DNA from: Bugula neritina
Lineage: Eukaryota > Bryozoa > Gymnolaemata > Cheilostomatida > Bugulidae
Direction: 5' to 3'
Assembly (NCBI GenBank): GCA_964035545.1
Contig: OZ037770.1
Span: 9,512,973 to 9,576,972, forward strand
Length of the DNA: 64,000 bases
In this document: positions 33,975 through 46,366 of the stretch, piece after piece
Numbering within the stretch: the stretch's first letter is position 1
Layout of the letters: each line of letters begins with the position of its first letter
Translations under genes and position numbers: made by a program
Notes under the pieces: model-generated
The model's input: the letters and a program-made list of their open reading frames with translations, nothing else
Databases searched by the model: none
Told to the model about the DNA's origin: nothing

Positions 33975-36113
33975 CACAGCATAGTTAAGGTCATCCCCAG
34001 TGAAATATCATCTCATAATCTAGTCTCAGTTCCTAGTTGCTATTGCTCTGTGGGCGGCATGCGTATTGCCTACTTGTCATAATTTAGCATGAGATATAAC
34101 AATTGCCAACAGACCATCAAATTAGCTAGGGCTGCACCTGTTTATATTACAACCATCGCTACAATCTAGGCGCGATATAAGCAGAAAAGCTTAAACAGCC
34201 TAAATTCTTAATTTTTTTTAAGAAATTCTAATTTGGTAACATGTCGGAATTCTCTCTAAACTTCTTAAGCTGCATCTTACCGCCTGTAATAGGCCCAATA
34301 ATACGAAATGCAGGGTTTAATTTCTCAATACCCTCATCACTGCACATACCTCATACTTATTATACTTAACTGATAAGACTTTACTACTATTGTTGAAAGA
34401 AAGTTATGCAATTACTATTCAATTGACTAAGAATTCTCTCCAACAATTTTGTAAATTCTGAAAAAAAAATTAATGTTTTAAAATAACAATACAGTGAGTT
34501 TGGTTACAGATATATTATTAGTATAATTTAGATTACTCTACAGAACAACAAATTTGCATTGAAATCACACACAAAAGGCATAAAATTTAGTGGCCATAAC
34601 TTTCACTAGCATCCTAAGATGTCTGGGTTATCATACAGGCTGTATTACTAAACTGCTTTGCACTAGAAAGAAACAAGTCAAAGCAAGAAATGTACGCAGG
34701 CTTCAGAAACTGCTTCATATAAATACAACTGAAATCTAGATTCAGGGTAGATTGCGTTGTACAGCCTCGCGTCTATAGGCACTACAACAATATTGCAACC
34801 ACCAAGATTTCAACTACTATAGCTACTATAATAATATAATAACCAGCCTCATACCACCTTTTACCCATACCGCAGTTTACTGCAGAGATGAACTTTAACC
34901 CTTTGGTTTAGCGCGCACAACATGAATCTTACCCCCTATTCACACTTACCGTACCGTACGCCGTAACAGCAAATTTTAGCGATTTTTGTTAACATCCGGG
35001 CTAAATCGTACTCCGGTATACGTTGCGGCGTTGATCAAGCAGTGCTTGATTCAAAAAATCACGGCGGGCTCCTATTGGGTAGAGTTGATCTGGTACTAAA
35101 ATTTAAAAAACATTTTCGCTAGTTTATTTTAATCGCTTATTTTTGATTTAATTTAATCAATTCAAAAAATTAAAAGATTAAAAAATCTTTATCCGGCTTG
35201 TTTGAATTAAACTCAGCTTAAAAATCTAGCTTTCCCTACCTAATCACAAAATCAAGCAAACCAAAAACTTAAAAATAATTTGGACGGCTTAAATATTCAT
35301 TATTTAAATTAGTTTGCACAATGATTTTAAAAACGAATATATTTAAAAAAAAGATTCTTTTCATGTAATTGCTTTTATTTAGTAAATAGCATTTATATAA
35401 CATCTTTTGATAAGAATGTTGCGAATAATTTGTAAATAATATTCAAAGGCGTTCAAATCACCGCAGACAAGAGTTGGCTTTATTATGATTGGTCACAGCT
35501 CAACGTCATGCATTGTACTTTTACGGCAATGTGTGAACACCCGTTGACAAAATGCAACAGCGTCGCCATTTTATTTTTGCTGTTACGGCGTACGATACGG
35601 TAAGTGTGAATAGGGGGGTAGGCCGCATGAGCTCTCTGTAATCATTATGATGGCTACAATGCAGCGCAGCTCTACCGTGTTCAGCCAAGCAAGCAGACTA
35701 AGCAAGATGTAAAATTTTTATTAAAATCAGTGTATAAAATACATGTTTACACCAATTCTATTGAGGTTATTTGAAAACTTCAAAAAGCCTCTAATAGCAA
35801 ATATCTTATAACCCTATATTTCAATTTTTGCAGATATGTGTTGCTTGGGAATTGAATAATTTGTGGGGCATTGAGACCATGTTTTTTTATGCAAAAATGG
35901 GCGATTTTTGGAGCATAAAAATGCAACAGGTTGGGTAGGTAAAGATTTTAAAAAGCCTCTAATAGAGCAGCAAAATATTGACAAGATGGTTTTTGAATTT
36001 TGATTCCAGCCTCAAAATTAGTCGAGTTATGAGTGGGGCACTGTTTCATATATAATTATAATGGAGCAATGAAATTACTGATTCAGTAGAAGGATGACCT
36101 TAATCAAGCTGTG
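33975..36113 (+). mobile_element. CACAG-family inverted-repeat transposon, 2.1 kb
   Basis: The left end CACAGCATAGTTAAGGTCA faces a right end whose reverse complement (36092-36113) begins CACAGCTTGATTAAGGTCA. TAT flanks both sides. No transposase frame is seen. A second inverted-repeat element is nested at 34932-35618. It separates the inverted-duplication arm from gypsy copy 2. Confidence 0.65.
34932..35618 (+). mobile_element. MITE with 39-base terminal inverted repeats
   Basis: Ends CCCCCTATTCACACTTACCG at the left and the reverse complement at the right (from 35579) over 39 bases with one mismatch. TA lies on both sides. 687 bases, non-coding. Nested in the element at 33975-36113. Confidence 0.85.
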
Positions 36114-36121
36114 TATTTTGC

Positions 36122-36479
36122 TAGATTTTAGTGGTGCAATCATTATTGTATTAATCGAAAAGGTTCACTTTATATTGTGTATTATCTTGTGAGTTCGACA
36201 CTGTCGGAGTGTACCTATGGACAGCAGTGGCACCACTAGTAACCACCAATCAGGTCAGTCACACTAATTGATAGCCGGCAGAGCAGCTTGGGACTTCATC
36301 TAGAGTAGTTGTGTATTAAAGCTCACTAATTATGTAATCGTTTTCTATTCATGCTAGCAGTAAATAACCTTCTTGTATTTGTGTAAATAATAAAGTATCT
36401 TATCGTAAACAACCTGGTGCAGTGGCTTTGATTAAGTAGACCCACATATAATAATAGTTAACTGGCAAAATTCACTACA
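36122..36479 (+). repeat. 5' LTR fragment of gypsy copy 2 and primer site
   Basis: Matches the last ~400 bases of the 3' LTR of copy 1, minus a 40-odd-base segment near 36278 lost between short repeats. It ends TTCACTACA. The primer-binding site TGGTGGCAGCGGTGGGAT starts at 36481; its TGG complements the CCA of a tRNA, but I do not assign which tRNA. Confidence 0.8.
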
Positions 36480-36534
36480 CTGGTGGCAGCGGTGGGATTC
36501 CACTTAATACAAATGCCCCTAGCCAGGGAGTAAG

Positions 36535-37404
36535 ATGGCCGACAAAGTCGTCGACGCGCCCCGACAGGAGCCAGCAGCAATAGAGGAAGATCACATAGGC
36601 GGCCCAGCGCTGCCTATGGACAGGTACCACTTGCGGGCTCCCATCTTCTCAGGAGAAGAAGATGTGGAGCAATTCATCACTGAGTTCAGTGATGTGGCGG
36701 ACATCTGCGGATGGCCGAACAGGGTTACTCTGATCCAGCTGCGGTTGTGTCTGACAGGGCCGGCTAAACCCTATGGGATAAGCCAAAATGTCGGTGACAT
36801 AGTTGAAGCAATACGAGCTAGGTTTGGATTAACCGCTCGAGATGCTCGCGTGCAACTGCAGAGTCTTAGGAGAAATCCTAAGACCAATATGCGAGAGCAC
36901 GCCACCGTAGTCGAATGACTGGCACAAGTTGCTTACAGCGACTTGCCTGCCGACGGTCGACAGAGCCTGGCACTGGATGCATTCCTCCAGTCTATTAACA
37001 ACCTCGGTCTGAAACAGCATCTGCTGGTGGCCGAAGTTGAGACTATGGAGAGAGCTCTAAGACTTTGGAATGCCTATTTCCAAGCCGACAGTGCAAGTCG
37101 ACCTGGTGCGACAGTACAGCAGGTCGAGGCAGACGACGTGTCGACGTCGCCAGCGAAGACAGCTGTACAGGTCGCAGCGGCAGCAGCAGACGAATCTAGC
37201 TTAACCACGAGCTTGATTCGAGAACTGCTAGCCGAGATCAGGCAACTGCGCCAGCAGGCGACAGCCGAGAGACCCAAGAGGTCGTCGGTAGCTGTCGACG
37301 ACAGGTGCGGCCCCGTATGCTGGGGCTGTGGTAGTGGTGGGCACTTCCTGCAAAGTTGCCCCCGCGGCAGTGGGAGGCGGTTAAACAGCGATGGCCCACG
37401 GTAA
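36535..37404 (+). pseudogene. gag: gag of gypsy copy 2
   Basis: Starts MADKVVDAPRQEP after a short leader. The N-terminal half has the capsid-like EEDVEQFITEFSDV and ARFGLTARDARVQLQSLR. A TGA at 36916-36918 splits the frame where copy 1 has CGA at bases 1-3. The C-terminal half ends with the zinc knuckle CWGCGSGGHFLQSC. It overlaps pol at the frameshift signal. Confidence 0.88.
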
Positions 37405-40400
37405 CTTCCGCCTACCGTGGGCCCCAGTTTAACCCCCCAAGGCAGAGGCTACGGCCCCCACCCCACCGGGTGAGGAGGCCGCCTTCGCCAGAGTGGCAAG
37501 CCCCAAGGAGAGTGAGTCGGCGGCAAGGCCCACCAATACCTCCGGCTTGGGCACTCGAAAACCGCTTTGAAGGTTTGCTTGATGAGGGAGTGAACGACGA
37601 ATGGGAGCACAACAGGGATTTTCCTCGATTGCCCACACGAGCATCAGTCCGAGAATTCACTCAGCCGCCCGTGTGTGAGCGAGACCGAGACGTACCCTGC
37701 CCGCCCATGCAACGTCGACGACCCCCTCGCAACCGAAAAGCACAGGTGCATCCCCAACTCCATGCACATGAGGTGTCGCCTCAAGAGACAAATCGCTCAG
37801 TGAGCGCTCAGCCAAATGGAAGCAGCTATTTCCTCCCCGGCAAAATTGCTGGTAAAGCTGCTACATTCCTGTTGGATACTGGGTGCACCACAAACCTACT
37901 GAGTAGACGTCTCTTCGACACTCTCAGTGCCAGGGACAGGGCTAGCCTAGAACCATATGAAGGGGAGCACGGCACGTTGGCGGACGGGTCGTGTATTCCT
38001 TTCTATGGGGTAATCTAGTTGACTGGTAGAGTCCGTGATCAGATGATCAGTGAGACCTTCATCGTCAGTCAACTCAAGGAGGATGCCATCTTGGGCATGC
38101 CATTTCTGAAACGACACAGGTGCTACATAGACTTTAGCAAGTCGGCAGTAGTGATGGCGGAGCGTGAGCTGGCCTGTGTCGACCGATTTGACCGACCCTT
38201 GGTGAGGGGAGTGCAGGTGGTACAGCGCTGTACTGTACCTGGGCACTCCCGGGCTACAGTTCGCTGCAGAGTGAACTGTAGGGAAATCTCTGAGCTCGGA
38301 GTGGTGGAAGGTACACTGGGGGGCGTCCAGCTCGCTAACAGTCTGAATAGACTGGATGAGCGGGGGGAGTTCCTGGTGCAGTGCGTAAACCCTTTCGCAG
38401 AGCCGATAGAATTACCGGCTGGGTCTCTAGTAGGGAAGTTCCACTCCGTGCAGGAGGAGGATGTAGGGCCCGCGCTGGAAACGGCGGACGACGCCCGGGG
38501 AGTACCCACTAGAGACGGCAGGGGGCCGGTGCCTGAACACGTAGCAGAGTTGTACGAGGATGCCTTTGATGGCTGTGAGAGCAAGCGAGAATGCCTGGAG
38601 ATGGCGCGGCTACTCTCTGAGTACAAGGACGTGTTTAGTTGCGGCGACCATGACATGGGTCTGACTGAGACTGTCTGTCATGAGATACCCCTGGCGGCGG
38701 GGACGGTGCCGATTCGGCAGCCGACCCGCCGGTTAGGTCCTGAGAAGGAGAGAGAAGTGAGCCGTCAGGTGCAAGACCTTCTGAACCGGGACCTGATTGA
38801 GCCAGGCCATGGGGCCTGGAGTTCTCCAGTCGTCTTGGTTCGGAAAAAGGATGGTAGCTGGAGGTTTTGCGTTGACTATCGCAGGCTGAACAGCGTGACC
38901 ATCCAGGACGCTTACCCTCTCCCGAGGATCGATGAGTCGCTCGATGCCTTAGCTGGTAGCAAGTTCTTCAGCACGTTGGACTTGCTAAGCGGGTATTGGC
39001 AGGTGCCCCTGAGCCCTGAAGCACAGGACAAGGCCGCGTTTATAACGCGGGATGGGCTCTGGAAATGGAAGGTGTTGCCATTCGGACTTACGTCCGCACC
39101 AGCCACCTTCCAGCGAATCATGGAGCAGGTCCTGAGTGGACTGCACTGGAAGATCTTGCTCATCTATCTCGATGATGTCATCGTCATCTCCCCCGACTTT
39201 GACAGACATGTCAGTCGACTCAGGGAGGTGTTCGACAGACTCCGAGCTGCTAGCCTGAAGCTAAAACCCTCGAAGTGTGCATTACTGCAACGCGAGGTCA
39301 AGTACCTGGGCCACGTAGTTGGTCGAGACGGGGTCGCCACCGACCCCGAGATGGTACGGGTCGTGAGCGACTGGGCCGTTCCTGTCGACCTCTCTGAATT
39401 GCGGGCGTTCCTGGGGCTGGTAGGGTACTATCGTCAGTACATACCAGACTTTGCAGGAATTGCACAGCCGTTAAATCGGCTGACCGCAAAGGGGGTGCGA
39501 TGGCAGTGGACGCAGGCTGAGCAGAAGACATTGGACCACCTGAAGGATCGCCTGGTGGAAGCACCCATCTTGGCGTATCCTGACCCTGCGAAGGAGTACA
39601 TTTTGGATACTGATGGCAGTAACCATAATGTGGGGGCTGTGCTATCGCAGGTCCAAGATAGTCGCGAGGTGGTTGTGGCTTACTATAGCAAGGCCCTGTC
39701 GGCGCCTGAGAAGAACTACTGTACAACCAGGAGGGAACTCTTGGCAGTAGTCAAGGCGGTCAAACACTTTAGACCATATCTATATTGGCGCACATTCCGG
39801 CTTCGGACGGATCATGCGTCTTTGATATGGCTGTGTCGACGGGCAGAACCATCAAGCCAAGTGGCGCGCTGGCTAGAGATCCTGGCAGAGTTTTCTTATC
39901 GGATCGAACATTGACCCGGTAAGAAACACGGTAATGCAGATGGACTCAGCCGCCGCCAGGCAGATGGGTGTAAGCAATACCAGAATATCGAGCGCAGGGA
40001 TGGTGGACCCCCTCGCTTAGACATCAAAGCGCAGTTGGGGAAAGCGGGTGTTTACAGCTGGGAAGAAAGAGCAACTCCTGTCCGAATCGCCCAACAAAGC
40101 TGTTAACAACCTTCACGCAAACCCCACGTTGCTTCAGAACGTCAGGGAGCTATGTCGGCTCCAGTCTACGCTACCAGGAGTGGTAGCTGACCTAGTTCGG
40201 GCCAAGAAGGAGGGACGGCGGCCGAGTGAGGCCGAACAGCGAGTGAAGAGTACTGAGTTTAAGTACTTCTGTGACCGCTAGGACTCCCTCAGGTTCAACA
40301 GCGATGGGCTGCTAACGATCACGTTGCAGCCAAAGTTCGTAGGTTCCTACTGCGTAATTGAGGTGATGCCAAACCATACATACAAAGTGGAATGGTCTGG

Positions 40401-40976
40401 ACAAGTGTCGGTCCAGAACGAGGCACGGCTAAAACCTCACTGGGCAAGTCCTGATGCGGCAGGTCAAGCACCTCCTCTCTTGGAGCCAGCTAGGCGCCCT
40501 CCTATGAGGGGGCGACCCATGGCATATTGAGAGATTGAGGAGATACTGCCAGACCAGGACGGGGCGGCTGATGCGTCTGCCGACCAGCCCCAACCTCCTC
40601 CACCCCAGGAAGAGGAGGTCGACACACCTGAAGATGTGTCAGAGCCGGCCCCACCACCTGTGGAGCCGGTCGACAGGCCCATCGTCCCGGATGAGATGGC
40701 AATTCCTCAAAATCATGAGGAAGAGGCAGCTGGGGGCGGACCACCCGTACTGGTAGACCCCCCGTACTGGCGACACCACCCGTGGTGGAAGAGTCACCAG
40801 TCGTAGCAAACTCCCCAGTGCAGTTGGAGCGTGGGCAACGCACTAGGGCGCCTCCATCTTATTTAAAAGATTTCTTGTGTGATGCAGTGGAAAAACATCC
40901 ATCAGCTATCATAAAAGAAATCTGGGGGGACGAGCAATTGAGAGTTGCATTTCCAAGGTATAAGGAGACGCAATAG
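37356..40976 (+). pseudogene. pol: pol of gypsy copy 2, integrase deleted
   Basis: Protease (DTGCTTNLLSRR), reverse transcriptase (YLDDVIVIS near 39175) and RNase H (DTDGSNHNVGAVLSQ) are present; the RNase H motif has DGS where copy 1 has DAS. Breaks: TAG at 38016-38018, TGA at 39912-39914, one extra base near 40065, TAG at 40279-40281, TGA at 40528-40530. At 40323-40330 the sequence jumps from the region after RNase H to the integrase C-terminus: 951 bases of copy 1 (about 3405-4356) are missing, including the zinc-binding and D,D,E residues. The proline-rich C-terminus ends at 40976. Confidence 0.9.
37380..37434 (+). promoter_or_regulatory. -1 frameshift signal of gypsy copy 2
   Basis: GTTAAAC (37380-37386), a 6-base spacer, then GGCCCACGGTA (37393-37403) pairing with TACCGTGGGCC (37413-37423). 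Identical in layout to 465-519; only the spacer differs by one base. Confidence 0.8.
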
Positions 40977-42524
40977 TGAGTTGCCTACCCCAGTGGTGTG
41001 ACACAAAACACCACCGGGGGTAAGAAAAGAGCGAAGTCAGCTCGCTAGTGAAAGGGGTATTATACAATCACTTTCACTGCGAAAAGCGTTCTTTTCTGAT
41101 TCAACTGCCAACGTGCACGCATGTACTTGGCAGGCTGGCGCATTACGTAGCCTAAGTGGGCAGCAGACTAAAGTCAGGGCTGTCTTATGGTAAGTCTACT
41201 AGTATAATTCTATTACTTAAGTAGAATTCAAGCTGGTAGCCTAAATCAGTCTCGCTTTATCATAACGATAAAGTTGATTTCCCAAGTCAGGTGATTCACT
41301 GACGGCTTGAGTAGGGCAGTCGGCCACATGATTATTATTAATCAGTGGTTAGTAGATTGCGAGACTCGGTCGAGGTGTCGTACTGACAGGTGCAAACCCC
41401 TTCAACAGTTTGGCATTCTGTTGCGGGTGAGACTGCAAGGTTGAGGAACTAGAAGATAGATCCTACCGTCACGCAGCCACCCCCCTCCCCTCCGACCGTA
41501 GAAGAAGAAGAGTACCCGTGGCCCGATTAACCGACACACTAGCCTCGACCAGTTCCTGTCGACGGATGTAAAGAAGCTACAGTGACGTATGGCTCGTCTC
41601 TGCAAAGAACAGGAACAGGTGGCTGCTGAAGTGACTAAACTACAGACGACTAGCAAAGTAACCTGACGACCCGACTTCCCCATACCCCTCTGACTGGTAG
41701 CAACTGGTACTTATTATTCGTGGAGGTGATGTAAATAGATTGTGTGTGTGTCGGAACTCTTGTGACTAACGAGTAGGATACTGATTTTATATTATACTGT
41801 TTTTTTGTCATGTGTTATATTCTTTTCTTAATTGTGTATTAGTTAGAGAGTGTACCTTTCAATAGGTGAGGAGAGTGTAATGGATTTTAGATTATGTTAT
41901 TATCGAAAGGATAACTCTTTGTGGCTTACTGTCTATACGCTTGGCATAATGGCTATAAGTACTGGAGATCAATTATCATAATAGCTGACAATTGGAATGC
42001 GTACAATCTGCTGGACAATTATTGCTAGCTACTAATGCACGCAGTTAAACAAGGCAGGACTAGTTAAATAGAATCAACAACTGTACGCAGAATAGACAGT
42101 TAGTGTGCTCAGTAGAAGATGATAGCGTTATGCTTATGGATGGAGTTAATTAGCATCGAAAAGGTCAACTCTACAGTGTATGCTATAGTAGAGTTCGACA
42201 CTGTCGGATTGTAACTATGGACAGCAGTGGCACCATTAGTAACCACCAATCAGGACAGTCACACTAATTAACAGCAGGTGGAGCTAGCTACTCGTAGTTG
42301 CAGTGCGCTGAGTAGCTAGCCGGCAGAGCAGCTTGGGACTTCATTTAGAGTAGTTCTGTATTAAAGCTCACTAATTATGTAATCGTTTTCTATTCATGCT
42401 AGCAGTAAATAACCTTCTTGTATTTGTGTAAATAATAAAGTATCTTATCGTAAACAACCTGGTGCAGTGGCTTTGATTAAGTAGACCCACACATAATAAT
42501 AGTGAACTGGCAAAATTCACTACA
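40977..42524 (+). repeat. 3' untranslated region and 3' LTR of gypsy copy 2
   Basis: Matches copy 1 from 4977 for about 450 bases and again over the last ~350 bases, ending TTCACTACA. The middle (about 41430-42180) differs from copy 1 and also from this element's own 5' LTR fragment. An AATAAA lies near the end, as in copy 1. Confidence 0.7.
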
Positions 42525-43783
42525 ATAGCATAGGTTTAATTAAATGAGACTTGTTTTATTTCAGATTTGAACATTTGATAACTTTATTTTTATAGCTGTC
42601 CCCAACGGTCGATGAACATATAAATCTTAATGATCGAATGACTGCATAAAATCCACATAACTATAGAAATCATTAAATTTTTCTTGTATCTTTCCTTTGT
42701 TTGCTAGCATGACACTGAGTGTGAGGAATGTAAAAACTATTGGTTAAAAGGTCAGTGTGTAAACCAATGTCCTCCAAACACAACTGCTTCTCAAACAAGC
42801 AAAATCTGCGTAACTTGTTCATCAAGTGGAAGTCAAAAAAACGTGAGCTTATATAAGCATCTAACTTTGCGTATTAATATAGTAATGATTAGATTATACA
42901 TAAACAACTTAAACACGGTACTATCTTGTTTATTGCTCTATTTTCATGCAGTAATGAACTTTTATCAGACTAAATAATTGCACTCACGAGTTAAGGATTA
43001 CATAAATTAATTTAATTGACCAATTTAAAGAAATGGTTTTGTAGTTTAATAGACTAAAAAAAGAAAACATGTTTACCCATGCCCACACGAAAACTATGTT
43101 GACTTTGCAGCAATGACTTACTTTTAACAGAAATGGTCATTTTTAGAACCTTATCGTTGTAGGATTAAAGAAAAGATGTACAAGTTACAATTGTCATATT
43201 ATGATGGAAATGGTACGCTGGACTGGTTTACACAGTTTCTACCTGGTTGTACAAACTTATGTCAAACGATAAACAATTATCTGCTAGAAATATACAACTC
43301 CACTGGTTCTCTGATAGTTAAGCAACACATTGATTCAAGTAAGAGTTGTTTGATATAATATTTCTTACTTATTGCAAATAAAAATTATAAAAATGCTCAA
43401 AATTATAAAAAAAAATTCATGTAGGCATACATAGATGCTGCAAGAATAAATTTGTTCAATTCTGTGAAAGCGTGTCAAATTGATAAAAATTTCCAATGCA
43501 TTTTTTAACAAAATTCACTTAGGTTTCTATGTAATTTCACACAAACACTATTCATTTTTGACAAAAGTGTACATGTGCAAAGAAAAATAAATGAATATCT
43601 AAAAACAACTTCACTCAGATAACTTTAATTGTGAATTTTTTCTATCTCTTTCAGTTTCTAGTATAGTTAGCAAAAGTATGTGATGCATAATAGCTTATTA
43701 GCAATGATGATCATAATGGCAATGATAACACCAGAAGTGCTATTATATTAACAGCATAACAATTATTTTTAAGAGAAGAGTAA

Positions 43784-46366
43784 TTACACAGTTAGTTTAA
43801 GGTCACACTTTTCATTTTCTGGCTCTTTGCCAGGTGCTTTATGTTCTATATGAACAATGTTCCACTGATAGCTCGAACAGGTTGAATGTCACAGGAACAA
43901 AAAAAATATGAAAAGATAAAGAAACTTATGTTCTCCAATATACTTTTTTATTTTTTTCAAAAACCAATTCATGTTTAAGTTATAGCTTGTTGAAAAACAT
44001 AGTCCCCCTTCCACATTCTTTTCAATTTATACGCTCCTGACTTGTTATTGCGTCTCAATATGCCTTGTATTTGAGTGCTCGTTAGTCTCGCTTCACTAAC
44101 TTTGCCTATACTTCACAAGTGCCAGTGCTGCTGGCTCAAAAGCTAAATGTTAAAAACTGTCAGCTAAAACCCAATCTTGTATTCCTAGGTTGGTTGGCCT
44201 AAATAAAACAATAGTCAAATCATGATTTCATGTTTTAAAAATTTACTCTATTTTAACCTGCTGCCTAGCTATAGTTCTATTTTTGATGTATAATTACAAA
44301 ATTTGTGATACATTTTTTTGGCAACCATGTGATTTATAAAATGCAGTAATGGTACTTATAATATTATATTATTATCATTATAATATATTATATAGTATTA
44401 TGTGTGTTTTTATTATACTGCATAATATCTATTTTATTATTGTTGTTGTGCAAACAAGTGCAATTAACCTAGTTTTCAAAATGTACCTCTAAATTATCAG
44501 AATATCAGTTTAGATATGTTCATGCTTTGTAAGGTAAACCTAAAAAAAGAGGCTGTATTCCCAAAGTAAAGGGTGTTGAACTATGAACTATATTAGATTA
44601 GCCACTCTGCTACCAAGTGCATCAGTATAATATTATATGAATAGCTCTGATGCTTTGTCTCCGGTGGCTGGCTGCGATATGATAACTTGGCCAACTTCCA
44701 AGAGTTTAAAATTGGCGCAATTATTCAAGAGGTTACATACTGCACAGAGCTAGCAGTGATAGTAACCTTGCTATTGGCAGTACTTATTACAACTGCCAGC
44801 ATATAAGCTGCATTGTAGAATGCCGTTGGGGCAGGCTAGTAAAACCAAATTCTGCTCTCTAATATACCTTAGACACAATGCAGCAACACAATTTTTAGTT
44901 TCAAATTACATTTGCCACCCTTACATGAGCTGTGGGCTTCATAAAGATTCATATGATTAGAGATTTATGCTATAGGCCCTATCTGTGCTAGTGTATGATG
45001 AAAAGAACACACCATTGTCAAAGTTAACTTCAAGTATGTTGTTTTCCAGAAACTCAGTAATGTCCATTTATCTCTCGAATACAAATACTTATGTAATACC
45101 ATACAGTTTAAGTTTTATTTTAGAGCACATCTGCAAACTCTACAATAAGAGCTTGCTTTACCAGTCTATTTCAGACCTGTTTTTGTAGCTAATAATACGC
45201 AAGCTACTTATTTTTAAACTTTTGGGTTATTTGTTCAAAACCATTAGCTTTGCTAGTAACCCGAGACTATTGCAACAGTTGACTGCTATCAACATGAATT
45301 GACCGCCTAATAATTATAACCCTTTTGCGCGCGAAATATTTATGTAATGATAGTTACTCATATAGTGCGCGTCTTATTAACGATGACTGCGTGGTCTAGA
45401 GGTTAGAGGCGTCAGCGAGGAGTTGGTTGGTCATGGTTCAACCCTGTTTTGTCGCAATTTTTTTTGTCAACTTATGCAAATCCTACGCATGTATAATAAA
45501 TATGGCTATAATTGTAAAGTTTTTTTTAACTTTTGTTCAACAGTAAGACAACATACATGCATAATAATTAGATGCTGAACACTGGGCTAAACCTTAAATT
45601 GATCTTATAAAATACAATGTACTTAAAATAATCATATGTGAATTAGAGAAACTGAAAGTACACCTGCTGCTCTATAGACAGACCTTTACTGACAAGACTG
45701 CAAAGTGAAGTGATTTAGCTGAAATTAACTCTGCCAAACAAACAAAGAATTATGTTGTGCTGAGGCATTTTCAATATATTATTGTAACATAGTGAGATGA
45801 TTCAGCTAAGTGCTAATGTAAAACAGGGAACATTATCTTGGCAGAAATCCAATAGATTGCCAATTTGTGCGAGAGGGTACTATATGTTATTGTGATAGCG
45901 CAGAGCGGCAAACGTACTAGGAATGTTATAATTAGTCACAGGAGCGTAGCTAGAACCACCATATGAAGAATTTAGAAAATTGCAGTGAAACTTGCAAAAT
46001 GGTGTATGTTTTTACCAAATTGTGAAGAGCATAAACAGAATTTCAAAAAACAAAGAAAGTATATTAGAGAAAACATATCAAGGAATGTCAAGTTTAACTT
46101 TTAGACTTTATAAAATGAATCCCCTGTGCTACAGCAGTGGAACATGGAGGGTGTAAAATTTTACTTATTATGCAACAACTTTCTCAGAAAATTTTTTATT
46201 GAAAAATTAAAAAAGTATATGAAAGAGGAATGCATGAGCTATCTTTTCATGTAAAATTTGTTAATGTGAGACAAAAACTGTTCGAGCTATCCCCTGGAAA
46301 CCGTTTATATATAACATAAAGCAGTGCTTGAATCTGGAAAGTAATGACCTTAAACTAACTGTGTAA
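43784..46366 (+). mobile_element. CACAG-family inverted-repeat transposon, 2.6 kb, in a gene B intron
   Basis: The 22-base ends are exact inverted repeats: the left contains ACACAGTTAGTTTAAGGTCA and the right is its reverse complement (46345-46366). Taking CACAG as the terminus, TA flanks both sides. The interior has no transposase frame that I can see. A tRNA-like segment lies at 45380-45465. Confidence 0.8.
45380..45465 (+). repeat. tRNA-like SINE head
   Basis: GACTGCGTGGTCTAGAGGTT followed by a B-box-like GGTTCAACCCTG, as in the heads of the SINEs at 14153 and 51670. No V-like core follows. Confidence 0.5.

Larger units (their letters stand above)
36114..42524 (+). mobile_element. Ty3/gypsy LTR retrotransposon, copy 2
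   Basis: Contains a 5'-truncated 5' LTR, primer site, gag, pol and a 3' LTR. It is a defective element: gag and pol carry nonsense codons, pol has a frameshift near 40065, and a 951-base internal deletion removes most of integrase. It sits between the transposon at 33975-36113 and gene B exon 15. Confidence 0.93.
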
